Of a stretch of DNA of 64,000 nt, positions 52,194 through 60,625 are shown piece by piece. Each line of letters begins with the position of its first letter. Position 1 is the stretch's first letter. The notes under the pieces were generated by a model. That model was given only the letters and a program-made list of their open reading frames with translations, did not search any database and had not been told where the DNA came from. Origin of the DNA: Bacteroides sp. OF04-15BH (GTDB taxonomy: Bacteria; Bacteroidota; Bacteroidia; Bacteroidales; Bacteroidaceae); the NCBI RefSeq assembly GCF_003477995.1, contig NZ_QUEM01000006.1, positions 62,001-126,000 on the forward strand. The letters run 5' to 3'. The translations under genes and the position numbers were made by a program.

Positions 52194-52206
52194 ATTAATC
52201 TCTTAA

Positions 52207-52241
52207 TTTGCGGACTTAATCTAAAAAAAACTTATATTTGC
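52207..52241 (+). promoter_or_regulatory. Promoter of secDF
   Basis: TTTG (52207-52210), 22 nt, then TATATTTGC (52233-52241). The start codon follows 53 nt later. Confidence 0.65.
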
Positions 52242-52294
52242 GGCTTCGTAACTAATATCAGTAAATTAATAATAAAGTAAATAACAATTTAGAA

Positions 52295-55200
52295 ATGCAA
52301 AACAAAGGATTTGTAAAAGTGTTTGCTCTACTGCTGACTCTTGTTTGTATTTTCTATTTGTCCTTCTCATTTGTTACTCGCTACCAGATGAACAAGGCAG
52401 AGGAAATAACCAAGACTCAGGGTGCGGAAGCAGGCGACCACTACCTGGATTCAGTAATGAACGAGCCGGTGTGGATGGGTACATGGACATTGAAGGAATG
52501 TCGTGAGATGGAGATTGGTTTGGGATTGGACCTGAAGGGAGGTATGAACGTAATCCTGGAGGTTTCTGTTCCTGATGTAATTAAGGTTTTGGCTGATCAC
52601 AAGACAGATCCGGCTTTCCTGCAGGCTGTTGACTATGCCAAGACTGAAGCAGAAAAGAGCCAGAGCGACTTCATCAAGCTGTTTGTAACCAAATACAAAG
52701 AGTTGGCTCCGAATTCTAATCTGGCAGAGCTTTTTGCCACTCAGCAGTTGAAAGGAAAGGTTTCTTCAAAGAGTACCGATGCTGAGGTAGAGGCTGTGCT
52801 GAGAGAAGAGGTAAAAGCTGCCGTTGACAATTCATACAATGTATTGAGAACCCGTATCGACCGCTTCGGTGTGGTTCAGCCGAATATCCAGACTTTGGAA
52901 GGACAGATGGGCCGTATCATGGTGGAAATGCCGGGTATCAAGGAACCAGACCGTGTACGTAAATTGTTGCAGGGTAGTGCTAATCTGGAGTTTTGGGAAA
53001 CTTATACTACTCAGGAAGCTGTTCCTTATCTGGCTTCTTTGGACAGCCGTCTGGCTGCTGCCGGTCAGACCGATGCTGACACTACTGCACAGGCTGCCGC
53101 TCCGGCCGATTCTACTGTTGCCGACAGCGCAAAGACTCAGGCCAAGGCTGTAGATCTGGCAGCTGCTCTGAAGGGTGGCGACAAGGCCCAGGCTAAGGCT
53201 GCCGCTTCTACTAGTGAGGCTGATGCCAAACTGCGCAAGGAACATCCGCTGGCTTCTGTACTGCAGCTGGCTCAGGGACCTGCCGGTTGTGTAGTTGGTT
53301 ATTCTGTATGGCGTGATACCGCTGCCGTAAACGCTTGTCTGGCTTCTCCAGAGGCAAAGGAGATTCTTCCTACTGACATGAAGTTGGTTTGGGGTGTTAA
53401 GCCTGTAGGTAAGGGCAGTGCCGGTGATGTATACGAACTGTATGCCATCAAGGTAACTTCACGCAACGGACGTGCTCCGCTCGAAGGAGACGTAATTACT
53501 GACGCTAAAGATGATTTCGATCAGTTCGGTCGTCCTTGTGTCAGCATGACCATGAATACAGACGGTGCCCGCCGTTGGGCTGTTCTGACAAAGGCAAACA
53601 AGGATCGTTGCATTGCCATTGTTCTGGACGGTTATGTATACAGTGCTCCGAATGTAGAGGGTGAAATCACCGGTGGTGTTTCTTCAATTACCGGTTCCTT
53701 CACTATCGAAGATACACGTGACTTGGCCAACGTATTGAAGTCAGGTAAGATGCCGGCTCCGGCACACATCGTTTCTGAGGAAATTGTTGGTCCTACCTTG
53801 GGTCAGGAATCTATCAACCAGGGTATCACTTCATTCGTGATTGCCTTCATCCTGTTGATGTTCTACATGTGTTTCATGTATGGCTTCACTCCGGGTATGG
53901 TGGCTAACGGTGCCTTGATTCTGAACTTCTTCTTCACTCTGGGTATCCTTACCTCATTCCAGGCAGCGCTGACTATGTCCGGTATTGCCGGTATGGTACT
54001 TTCTTTGGGTATGGCTGTGGATGCCAACGTGCTGATCTACGAGCGTACCAAAGAGGAATTGCGCGCAGGAAAGAACGTACGTGCCGCTTTGAAGGACGGT
54101 TATTCAAATGCCTTCTCTGCGATCTTCGACTCTAACTTGACATCTATCATTACCGGTGTGATCCTGTTCAACTTCGGTACAGGTCCTATCCGTGGTTTTG
54201 CTACCACCTTGATCATCGGTATCCTGGTATCTTTCTTCACTGCCGTGTTCTTAACACGTTTGGTTTACGACCACTTCCTGGAGAAAGACAAGTGGACAAA
54301 ACTTACTTTCACCACTTCTCTGTCGGCTAAGTTCCTGAAAGATACTCATTACAAGTTCATGAGCGCTTACAAGAAGTCATTCATCGTATTCGGTGTTCTG
54401 ATTCTGGTCAGCCTCGGTTCATTGGTCGTACGTGGCTTGAGCAAGAGTATCGACTTCACCGGTGGACGTAACTTTGTGGTTCTCTTCGAGAAGCAGGTAC
54501 AGCCAGAAGATGTAAGAGCCTTGTTGAACGACAAGTTCGGCGATGCTACTACTCAGGTTATCGCTTTGGGTACAGAGGGCAACACCTTGCGTATCTCTAC
54601 CAACTACCGCATCCAGGAGTCAGGAACCAATGTGGATTCTGAAATCGAGGCCAAGTTGTTCGAGGCCCTGAAGGGTGCCGACCTGCTGGCTAAGGATTTG
54701 GATCTGAATACCTTCATCAACCGCGATGAGCGTGCCGGTGGTTCTATCATCAGTTCTCAGAAGGTAGGTCCGGCTGTTGCCGAGGATATCACTTACGGTG
54801 CTATCGTTTCTGTGGTATTGGCTTTGGTTGCTATCTTCCTCTACATCCTGTTGCGTTTCCGTAACGTAGCCTTCTCTGTAGGTGCTGTAGTAGCTTTGAC
54901 TATCGATACCTTCCTGATTATCGGTGCATACTCATTGTGCTGGGGCTGGGTTCCGTTCTCACTGGAGATTGACCAGACCTTCATCGGTGCCATCCTGACG
55001 GCTATCGGTTATTCTATCAACGATAAGGTGGTGGTATTCGACCGTATCCGTGAGTTCCTGCATCTGTATCCGACACGCGACAAGCAGGTGCTGTTCAACG
55101 ACTCATTGAATACTACTTTGACTCGTACCATCAATACTTCACTCACCACTTTGGTGGTATTGCTGTGTATCTTCTTCCTGGGTGGAGAGAGCATCCGCAG

Positions 55201-55324
55201 CTTTGCCTTCGCCATGATTCTGGGTGTGGTTATCGGTACTTGTTCTTCTATCTTCATGGCAGCTCCGGTTGCCTTCCTGACTATGGGTAAGAAGATTAAG
55301 GAGAACGATCAGGTTGCAGCATAA
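52295..55324 (+). CDS. secDF: Fused protein translocase subunits SecD-SecF
   Basis: The 1009-residue inner-membrane protein uses the proton gradient to help the SecYEG channel export proteins. SecD is residues 1-670: one TM, the periplasmic P1 region, then five TM helices with GLDLKGGMN, ITGSFTIEDTRDLANVLKSG, the TGxTLG-like VGPTLGQES and AVDANVLIYERTKEE. SecF is 690-1009: SIDFTGGRNF, then GYSINDKVVVFDRIRE. An Ala/Lys/Asp-rich low-complexity stretch of about 55 residues (near 255-315) lies inside P1 and is not part of the usual SecD. The gene has its own promoter and terminator. Confidence 0.97.
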   Translation: MQNKGFVKVFALLLTLVCIFYLSFSFVTRYQMNKAEEITKTQGAEAGDHYLDSVMNEPVWMGTWTLKECREMEIGLGLDLKGGMNVILEVSVPDVIKVLADHKTDPAFLQAVDYAKTEAEKSQSDFIKLFVTKYKELAPNSNLAELFATQQLKGKVSSKSTDAEVEAVLREEVKAAVDNSYNVLRTRIDRFGVVQPNIQTLEGQMGRIMVEMPGIKEPDRVRKLLQGSANLEFWETYTTQEAVPYLASLDSRLAAAGQTDADTTAQAAAPADSTVADSAKTQAKAVDLAAALKGGDKAQAKAAASTSEADAKLRKEHPLASVLQLAQGPAGCVVGYSVWRDTAAVNACLASPEAKEILPTDMKLVWGVKPVGKGSAGDVYELYAIKVTSRNGRAPLEGDVITDAKDDFDQFGRPCVSMTMNTDGARRWAVLTKANKDRCIAIVLDGYVYSAPNVEGEITGGVSSITGSFTIEDTRDLANVLKSGKMPAPAHIVSEEIVGPTLGQESINQGITSFVIAFILLMFYMCFMYGFTPGMVANGALILNFFFTLGILTSFQAALTMSGIAGMVLSLGMAVDANVLIYERTKEELRAGKNVRAALKDGYSNAFSAIFDSNLTSIITGVILFNFGTGPIRGFATTLIIGILVSFFTAVFLTRLVYDHFLEKDKWTKLTFTTSLSAKFLKDTHYKFMSAYKKSFIVFGVLILVSLGSLVVRGLSKSIDFTGGRNFVVLFEKQVQPEDVRALLNDKFGDATTQVIALGTEGNTLRISTNYRIQESGTNVDSEIEAKLFEALKGADLLAKDLDLNTFINRDERAGGSIISSQKVGPAVAEDITYGAIVSVVLALVAIFLYILLRFRNVAFSVGAVVALTIDTFLIIGAYSLCWGWVPFSLEIDQTFIGAILTAIGYSINDKVVVFDRIREFLHLYPTRDKQVLFNDSLNTTLTRTINTSLTTLVVLLCIFFLGGESIRSFAFAMILGVVIGTCSSIFMAAPVAFLTMGKKIKENDQVAA

Positions 55325-55345
55325 TCTGAAAATTCAAGCATATTA

Positions 55346-55392
55346 AAAAGAGGTTGCGTCCGTGCGGGCGCAACCTCTTTTGTTTTTCTTCG
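55346..55392 (+). terminator. Terminator after secDF
   Basis: AAAAGAGGTTGCG (55346-55358) pairs with CGCAACCTCTTTT (55369-55381), followed by GTTTTTC. Confidence 0.88.
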
Positions 55393-55452
55393 GTGGCTTT
55401 GCTGTGTGCCGGGGAAGTCGGGAAACCGGAAACAGACGCTCCCGACGCTTTC

Positions 55453-55520
55453 AGAAAATCATTTCGATGAAATGAAAAAATCATCCCAATCATTTTAGAA
55501 AACCATTGGGATGATTTTTC
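55453..55520. repeat. 22-bp-period palindrome array, locus D (3 units, one inverted)
   Basis: Centres at 55464.5, 55486.5 and 55508.5 are exactly 22 bp apart, with tetramers TTCG, CCCA and TGGG. The second unit is in the opposite orientation to the third, so the two fold into a 15-bp hairpin (AAAAATCATCCCAAT at 55476-55490, ATTGGGATGATTTTT at 55505-55519). Confidence 0.75.
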
Positions 55521-55580
55521 AGAACTATAGCGGCTGTGCGGACATGTCTTTCAAGCGGCCGGAAAGAGCCTTGCAGGCGA

Positions 55581-55648
55581 AAGATTAAAGCCGGAATATT
55601 CTGAAGGACAGGCAAGCCTGCCGCTCCAAATATTCCAGCTTTAATCTT
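55581..55648. repeat. 20-bp inverted repeat between secDF and tRNA-Arg
   Basis: AAGATTAAAGCCGGAATATT (55581-55600) matches the reverse complement of 55629-55648 at 19 of 20 positions, with a 28-nt loop holding a further ggcaagcctgcc palindrome. No T-run follows, so it is not a standard terminator. Confidence 0.7.
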
Positions 55649-55712
55649 GAAATTCATCCATCTGCACCCCTGTCAAAAGGGCCGGCAGATGTAAAAAACT
55701 TGTTTATCTTCG

Positions 55713-55743
55713 TTTGGAAATGCAAATAAAGTTCTATCTTTGC
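55713..55743 (+). promoter_or_regulatory. Promoter of tRNA-Arg
   Basis: TTTG (55713-55716), 18 nt, then TATCTTTGC (55735-55743), 12 nt before the tRNA 5' end. Confidence 0.7.
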
Positions 55744-55755
55744 ATTGTTTTAAGC

Positions 55756-55827
55756 GCCTCTGTAGTTCAATGGATAGAACTACGGTTTCCTAAACCGTCA
55801 ATCCGGGTTCGATTCCCGGCGGAGGTA
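55756..55827 (+). tRNA. tRNA-Arg (anticodon CCT)
   Basis: A 72-nt cloverleaf: acceptor GCCTCTG (55756-55762) pairs with CGGAGGT (55820-55826), D stem GTTC/GAAC, anticodon stem ACGGT/ACCGT with loop TTCCTAA giving anticodon CCT (55789-55791), and T arm CCGGG-TTCGATT-CCCGG. Discriminator base A, CCA not encoded. It reads AGG codons. Confidence 0.96.
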
Positions 55828-55830
55828 CTT

Positions 55831-56493
55831 TTATATCTTTTCTCCGTATGCCAGATCTCCGGCATCGCCCAATCCCGGTACGATATACATTTTTTCATTC
55901 AGCTCATCGTCTATTGCCGCACACCATAGTGTGACATTCTCCTGATTTCCGAGCAGCTCTTGCAGGAATTCCACTCCTTTTTTGCTGGCAATGACGCAGC
56001 AAAGATGAATCTGTGCGGGCGTACCTTTGGTTTCAAAGGCTTTGAGTCCCAGCTCCATGCTTCCTCCCGTGGCCAGCATCGGATCGGCGATGACGAGGGT
56101 TTTGCCCTCCATGCCCGGAGAAGCAATATATTCGATGTGGATGCCCACATCATGACATTCCTTGTCCTTGTAGTAGCGGTAGGCCGATACAAAGGCATTG
56201 TCGGCATGGTCGAACACATTCAGGAATCCCTGGTGGAAAGGCAGTCCGGCGCGGAATATTGTAGCCAGCACAATCGAGTCGTCGTGCGTGCACACCTGAG
56301 CCGTGCCCAGTGGAGTCTGCACCTCCTTGGTGGAATAGTTCAGCGTTTTGCTGATTTCGAAAGCCATCATTTCACCGATGCGTTCCAGGTTGCGGCGGAA
56401 GCGCGCCCGGTCGTTCTGCACGTGTATGTTTCTCAGCTCCTCGATGTACTTGTTGATCACAGTGGTTTGTTTGCCAAAATCAATAATCTTCAT
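55831..56493 (-). CDS. upp: Uracil phosphoribosyltransferase
   Basis: The 220-residue enzyme makes UMP from uracil and PRPP in pyrimidine salvage. It has the PRPP-binding loop VIADPMLATGGSMELGL near residue 130 and the C-terminal uracil-binding PGLGDAGDLAYG. Length is normal. Its stop lies 3 nt from the 3' end of the tRNA-Arg gene, on the opposite strand, leaving no space for separate terminators. Confidence 0.95.
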   Translation of the reverse strand: MKIIDFGKQTTVINKYIEELRNIHVQNDRARFRRNLERIGEMMAFEISKTLNYSTKEVQTPLGTAQVCTHDDSIVLATIFRAGLPFHQGFLNVFDHADNAFVSAYRYYKDKECHDVGIHIEYIASPGMEGKTLVIADPMLATGGSMELGLKAFETKGTPAQIHLCCVIASKKGVEFLQELLGNQENVTLWCAAIDDELNEKMYIVPGLGDAGDLAYGEKI

Positions 56494-56506
56494 AGATCCT
56501 TTTTGT

Positions 56507-56538
56507 TTTTAAATCGCAGCAAAAATAGCGATTTAAAA
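56507..56538 (-). promoter_or_regulatory. upp promoter with an 11-bp inverted repeat around the -7 box
   Basis: The minus-strand -7 element TATTTTTGC is at 56519-56527. It is bracketed by TTTTAAATCGC (56507-56517) and GCGATTTAAAA (56528-56538), perfect 11-bp arms, a likely operator overlapping the promoter. Confidence 0.6.
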
Positions 56539-56665
56539 GCGCAAATGCAATGTCCGTTTAGCAAATGTAACATTTGTCAAGCGCCTTTCTCTAAATTAAT
56601 GATAAAAGATACCCTTTTGGAAAAAATAAATCGCGTGTTTGTTTCCCTATGCGGGCAAAAATGCC

Positions 56666-56674
56666 TACATTTGT
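56666..56674 (+). promoter_or_regulatory. -7 promoter element of pckA
   Basis: TACATTTGT matches TAnnTTTG; TTTG at 56638-56641 is a possible -33 box 24 nt upstream. The leader is about 55 nt. Confidence 0.55.
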
Positions 56675-56736
56675 ATCGCAAAAAGCACTGCATATAATTA
56701 TCACTAAATAATAACCAATTTTTATTTTTTAGTAAA

Positions 56737-58344
56737 ATGGCAAATATTGATTTGAGTAAGTACGGCATTACTGGTGCCGTTGAAATTTTGCACAATCCGT
56801 CTTATGACGTATTGTTCGCAGAGGAGACAAAGGCTGGTTTGGAAGGCTTTGAAAAAGGCCAGGTAACCGAGCTGGGTGCAGTTAACGTAATGACAGGTAT
56901 CTACACTGGTCGTTCTCCTAAAGATAAGTTCATCGTTAAGGATGCAACTTCTGAGAACACTGTATGGTGGACATCTGAAGAGTATAAGAATGACAACAAG
57001 CCTGTTACTACTGAGGCTTGGAAGGTTTTGAAGGACTTGGCAGCAAAAGAGCTTTCTAACAAGCGTTTGTTCGTAGTTGACGCATTCTGCGGCGCTAACG
57101 AAGGTACTCGTCTGAAAGTTCGTTTCATCGTTGAGGTTGCTTGGCAGGCTCACTTCGTAACTAACATGTTCATCCGTCCTACAGCTGAGGAGTTGGCTAA
57201 CTTCGGTGAGCCTGATTTCGTTGTTTACAACGCTTCTAAGGCTAAGGTTGAGAACTACGCTGAGCTGGGCTTGAACTCTGAGACTGCAGTAGTATTCAAC
57301 TTGACTACTAAGGAGCAGGTTATCCTGAACACTTGGTACGGTGGTGAGATGAAGAAGGGTATGTTCTCTATGATGAACTACTACAACCCATTGCGTGGTA
57401 TCGCTTCTATGCACTGTTCAGCTAACACTGACAAGGAAGGCAAGAGCTCTGCTATCTTCTTCGGTTTGTCAGGAACTGGTAAGACTACTTTGTCTACCGA
57501 TCCTAAGCGTCTGTTGATCGGTGATGACGAGCACGGATGGGATAACGAAGGTGTATTCAACTACGAAGGTGGTTGCTACGCTAAGGTTATCAACCTGGAC
57601 AAGGAGTCTGAGCCAGATATCTACAACGCTATCAAGCGCGACGCTTTGTTGGAGAACGTAACTGTTGCTGCTGACGGTAAGATCGATTTCGCAGATAAGA
57701 GCGTAACTGAGAACACTCGTGTTTCTTATCCTATCTACCACATCGAGAACATCGTTAAGCCGGTTTCTAAGGGTCCTCACGCTAAGCAGGTTATCTTCCT
57801 GTCAGCTGATGCCTTCGGTGTATTGCCTCCAGTATCTATCCTGAACCCAGAGCAGGCACAGTACTACTTCCTGTCAGGATTTACTGCTAAGTTGGCTGGT
57901 ACTGAGCGTGGTATCACTGAGCCTACTCCTACATTCTCTGCTTGCTTCGGTGCTGCATTCTTGAGCTTGCACCCAACTAAGTACGCTGAGGAGTTGGTTA
58001 AGAAGATGGAAATGACTGGTGCTAAGGCTTACTTGGTGAACACTGGTTGGAACGGAACTGGCAAGCGTATCTCTATCAAGGATACTCGTGGTATCATCGA
58101 CGCTATCCTGGACGGTTCTATCGAGTCAGCTCCAACTAAGACTATTCCTTACTTCGACTTCGTTGTTCCTACAGAGTTGCCGGGTGTTGATCCTAAGATC
58201 TTGGATCCACGTGACACTTACGATTGCGCTTGCAAGTGGGAAGAGAAGGCTAAGGATTTGGCTGGACGCTTCATCAAGAACTTCGCTAAGTTCACTGGCA
58301 ACGAAGCTGGTAAGGCTTTGGTTGCTGCTGGTCCTAAGTTGTAA
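56737..58344 (+). CDS. pckA: Phosphoenolpyruvate carboxykinase (ATP)
   Basis: The 535-residue enzyme interconverts oxaloacetate and PEP. In gut Bacteroidetes it normally fixes CO2 onto PEP toward succinate while making ATP. It has [10 protein letters not shown], the metal Lys/His segment, the P-loop [14 protein letters not shown] (about 243-256), GDDEHGW and EGGCYAK. Codon use is unlike the neighbours, dominated by GCT, GTT, AAG, AAC, TAC and TTG, as in very highly expressed genes. It is monocistronic. Confidence 0.97.
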   Translation: MANIDLSKYGITGAVEILHNPSYDVLFAEETKAGLEGFEKGQVTELGAVNVMTGIYTGRSPKDKFIVKDATSENTVWWTSEEYKNDNKPVTTEAWKVLKDLAAKELSNKRLFVVDAFCGANEGTRLKVRFIVEVAWQAHFVTNMFIRPTAEELANFGEPDFVVYNASKAKVENYAELGLNSETAVVFNLTTKEQVILNTWYGGEMKKGMFSMMNYYNPLRGIASMHCSANTDKEGKSSAIFFGLSGTGKTTLSTDPKRLLIGDDEHGWDNEGVFNYEGGCYAKVINLDKESEPDIYNAIKRDALLENVTVAADGKIDFADKSVTENTRVSYPIYHIENIVKPVSKGPHAKQVIFLSADAFGVLPPVSILNPEQAQYYFLSGFTAKLAGTERGITEPTPTFSACFGAAFLSLHPTKYAEELVKKMEMTGAKAYLVNTGWNGTGKRISIKDTRGIIDAILDGSIESAPTKTIPYFDFVVPTELPGVDPKILDPRDTYDCACKWEEKAKDLAGRFIKNFAKFTGNEAGKALVAAGPKL

Positions 58345-58367
58345 TTTTTACCAATATAGGATAATTC

Positions 58368-58402
58368 GGGGGCTGCACGCTGGCGTGCGGCCCTCTTTTT
58401 TT
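58368..58402 (+). terminator. Terminator after pckA
   Basis: GGGGGCTGCACGC pairs with GCGTGCGGCCCTC around a 2-nt turn, followed by seven T. Confidence 0.85.
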
Positions 58403-58513
58403 ATGAAAAAAGATTTTGTTTTCCGAATCGTATTGAGTGCACCTTAAATCGATGAAAAAATTGAAATAAATATTTTAATGCACTCATTTATAGGCTTCGT
58501 TGCTGATTTTCAT

Positions 58514-58522
58514 TATCTTTGT
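58514..58522 (+). promoter_or_regulatory. -7 promoter element of the DsbD-like gene
   Basis: TATCTTTGT is close to the consensus, 27 nt before the ATG at 58550. It lies inside the open frame from 58478, supporting the later start. Confidence 0.5.
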
Positions 58523-58549
58523 GGCCAAATAAAAATCCATTTATTAATT

Positions 58550-60625
58550 ATGAAGAAAATTACCCATTTCTTATTGCTGATGCTGGTCTCTGTGACTATG
58601 TGGGCGCAGTATCAGGAACCGGTAAAATTCTCCGTAGAGCAGAAGAAGATTTCTGATTCGGAGATCGAGTTGATTTTTACAGGAACGGTTGATCCGGGCT
58701 GGCATGTTTATTCTACAGATATTGCCGATGGAGGTCCTACAGCCGCTACCATTACGTTCGAAACCAAGGAAGGTGTCAAGCCTGCCGGAAAACTGACCCC
58801 GAAGGGAAAGGTGCTCACCAAGCACGATGCCCTGTTTGATATGCAGGTGTCTTATATGGAAGGCAAGGCCGTGTTCTCTCAGAAACTGAAGATCACAGCA
58901 CCTCAGTATAAAGTGAGCGGTTATCTGACTTTCGGCTCATGCAACGACGAAAACTGTATGCCTCCTACCAATGTGGAGTTCAATTATTCCGGTAAGGGAG
59001 TTCCGGCCGGCGAAACAAAAGAGGCTGCTGCCGAGAAAAAGGACGCAAAGGCTGAGGAAACTCAGGAGGCGGTTCTTGAGATCGAAGAACATCCGGCTAC
59101 CGTTGAGGATTCTGTAGCAACAGATACCGCAGCAACTTCTGTAGCGACTCTTCCGGCTGCAGGAGGTGAGCAGGGACAGATTTCTGATTATTGGAAACCG
59201 GTAATTCAGGAACTGAACGCTTTCGGTACAGAAGGAACCACTGCTGACCGTTCTTTCTGGTCTATTTTCTTTTTAGGTTTTCTGGGTGGTCTGGTTGCCT
59301 TGTTCACTCCTTGTGTATGGCCGATTATCCCGATGACAGTAAGTTTCTTCCTGAAACGCAATAAGGACAAGGCAAAAGGTGTACGCGATGCCGTGACTTA
59401 CGGAATCAGTATTATTGTGATTTATGTGGCTTTGGGTCTGATTGTGACCGGTATCTTCGGTGCCAGCGCCCTGAACGCCCTGTCTACCAACGCTATTTTC
59501 AATATATTCTTCTTCCTGATGCTGGTGGTATTCGCAGCCAGCTTTATGGGAGCTTTTGAAATTACTTTGCCTTCTTCATGGAGTAGTGCCGTAGACAGCA
59601 AGGCCGAGTCTACAACCGGTCTGTTGAGCATCTTCCTGATGGCTTTCACCCTGGCTTTGGTTTCTTTCTCCTGCACCGGTCCGATTATCGGATTCCTGCT
59701 GGTAGAGGTTTCTACAACCGGAAGCATCATTGCGCCGACCATCGGTATGTTCGGTTTTGCCCTGGCTTTGGCTTTGCCGTTCACCCTGTTTGCTCTGTTC
59801 CCAACCTGGCTGAAGCAGATGCCTAAGTCAGGAAACTGGATGAACTGCATCAAGGTTTGTCTGGGATTCCTTGAGCTGGCTTTCGCCTTGAAGTTCCTTT
59901 CGGTGGCCGATCTGGCCTACGGCTGGCGCCTGCTCGACCGCGAGACTTTCCTCGCTTTGTGGATTGTGATTTTTGCTCTCCTCGGTTTCTATCTGTTGGG
60001 CAAGATCAAGTTCCCGCACGATGAGGACGAAGATGAGGGCAAGGTGGGAGTGACCCGTTTCTTCCTGGCTCTGATTTCTCTGGCTTTCGCCGTGTATATG
60101 GTGCCGGGTCTGTGGGGCGCTCCGCTGAAGGCCGTAAGTGCTTTTGCTCCTCCAATGAAGACTCAGGACTTTAATCTCTATACCAACGAGGTTCATGCCC
60201 AGTTCACCGACTATGATGCCGGTATGGCTTATGCCAAGCAGCACGGCAAACCGGTGATGGTGGACTTTACCGGTTACGGATGTGTAAACTGCCGTAAGAT
60301 GGAGCTGTCTGTATGGGTGGATGAGAAAGTGTCTTCACTGATCAACGATGAATATGTATTGATTACCCTTTATGTGGATGACAAGACTCCGTTGCCGGAG
60401 AAGGTTACCGTACAGGAAAACGGTGCAGAGCGCATTTTGCGTACCGTAGGTGACAAGTGGAGCTACTTGCAGCGAACTAAGTTTGGTGCCAATGCCCAGC
60501 CGTTCTACGTGCTGATTGACAACAACGGTATGCCGCTGAACAAATCTTATTCTTATGACGAGGATGTTGATAAGTATGTAGATTTCCTGCAGACCGGTTT
60601 GAATAACTACAAAAAAAATAAATAA
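58550..60625 (+). CDS. DsbD-like thiol:disulfide interchange protein
   Basis: The 691-residue precursor has a signal peptide cleaved before Gln (MWA|QYQEP). Domains: N-terminal DsbD-alpha-like immunoglobulin fold (25-150, with GYLTFGSCNDENCMPP and its Cys pair), a low-complexity Glu/Ala linker (155-215), an eight-helix CcdA/DsbD membrane domain (240-530, Cys in LFTPCVWPIIPM and SFSCTGPIIG), and a C-terminal thioredoxin domain (560-690) with GYGCVNCRKME. It carries electrons from cytoplasmic thioredoxin to the periplasm. Its stop codon overlaps the M16 start (TAATG). Confidence 0.94.
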   Translation: MKKITHFLLLMLVSVTMWAQYQEPVKFSVEQKKISDSEIELIFTGTVDPGWHVYSTDIADGGPTAATITFETKEGVKPAGKLTPKGKVLTKHDALFDMQVSYMEGKAVFSQKLKITAPQYKVSGYLTFGSCNDENCMPPTNVEFNYSGKGVPAGETKEAAAEKKDAKAEETQEAVLEIEEHPATVEDSVATDTAATSVATLPAAGGEQGQISDYWKPVIQELNAFGTEGTTADRSFWSIFFLGFLGGLVALFTPCVWPIIPMTVSFFLKRNKDKAKGVRDAVTYGISIIVIYVALGLIVTGIFGASALNALSTNAIFNIFFFLMLVVFAASFMGAFEITLPSSWSSAVDSKAESTTGLLSIFLMAFTLALVSFSCTGPIIGFLLVEVSTTGSIIAPTIGMFGFALALALPFTLFALFPTWLKQMPKSGNWMNCIKVCLGFLELAFALKFLSVADLAYGWRLLDRETFLALWIVIFALLGFYLLGKIKFPHDEDEDEGKVGVTRFFLALISLAFAVYMVPGLWGAPLKAVSAFAPPMKTQDFNLYTNEVHAQFTDYDAGMAYAKQHGKPVMVDFTGYGCVNCRKMELSVWVDEKVSSLINDEYVLITLYVDDKTPLPEKVTVQENGAERILRTVGDKWSYLQRTKFGANAQPFYVLIDNNGMPLNKSYSYDEDVDKYVDFLQTGLNNYKKNK

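Noticed and set aside
55756-55827. tRNA-linked genomic island
   Set aside because: No integrase gene or repeated tRNA 3' end is seen nearby; upp directly abuts the tRNA.
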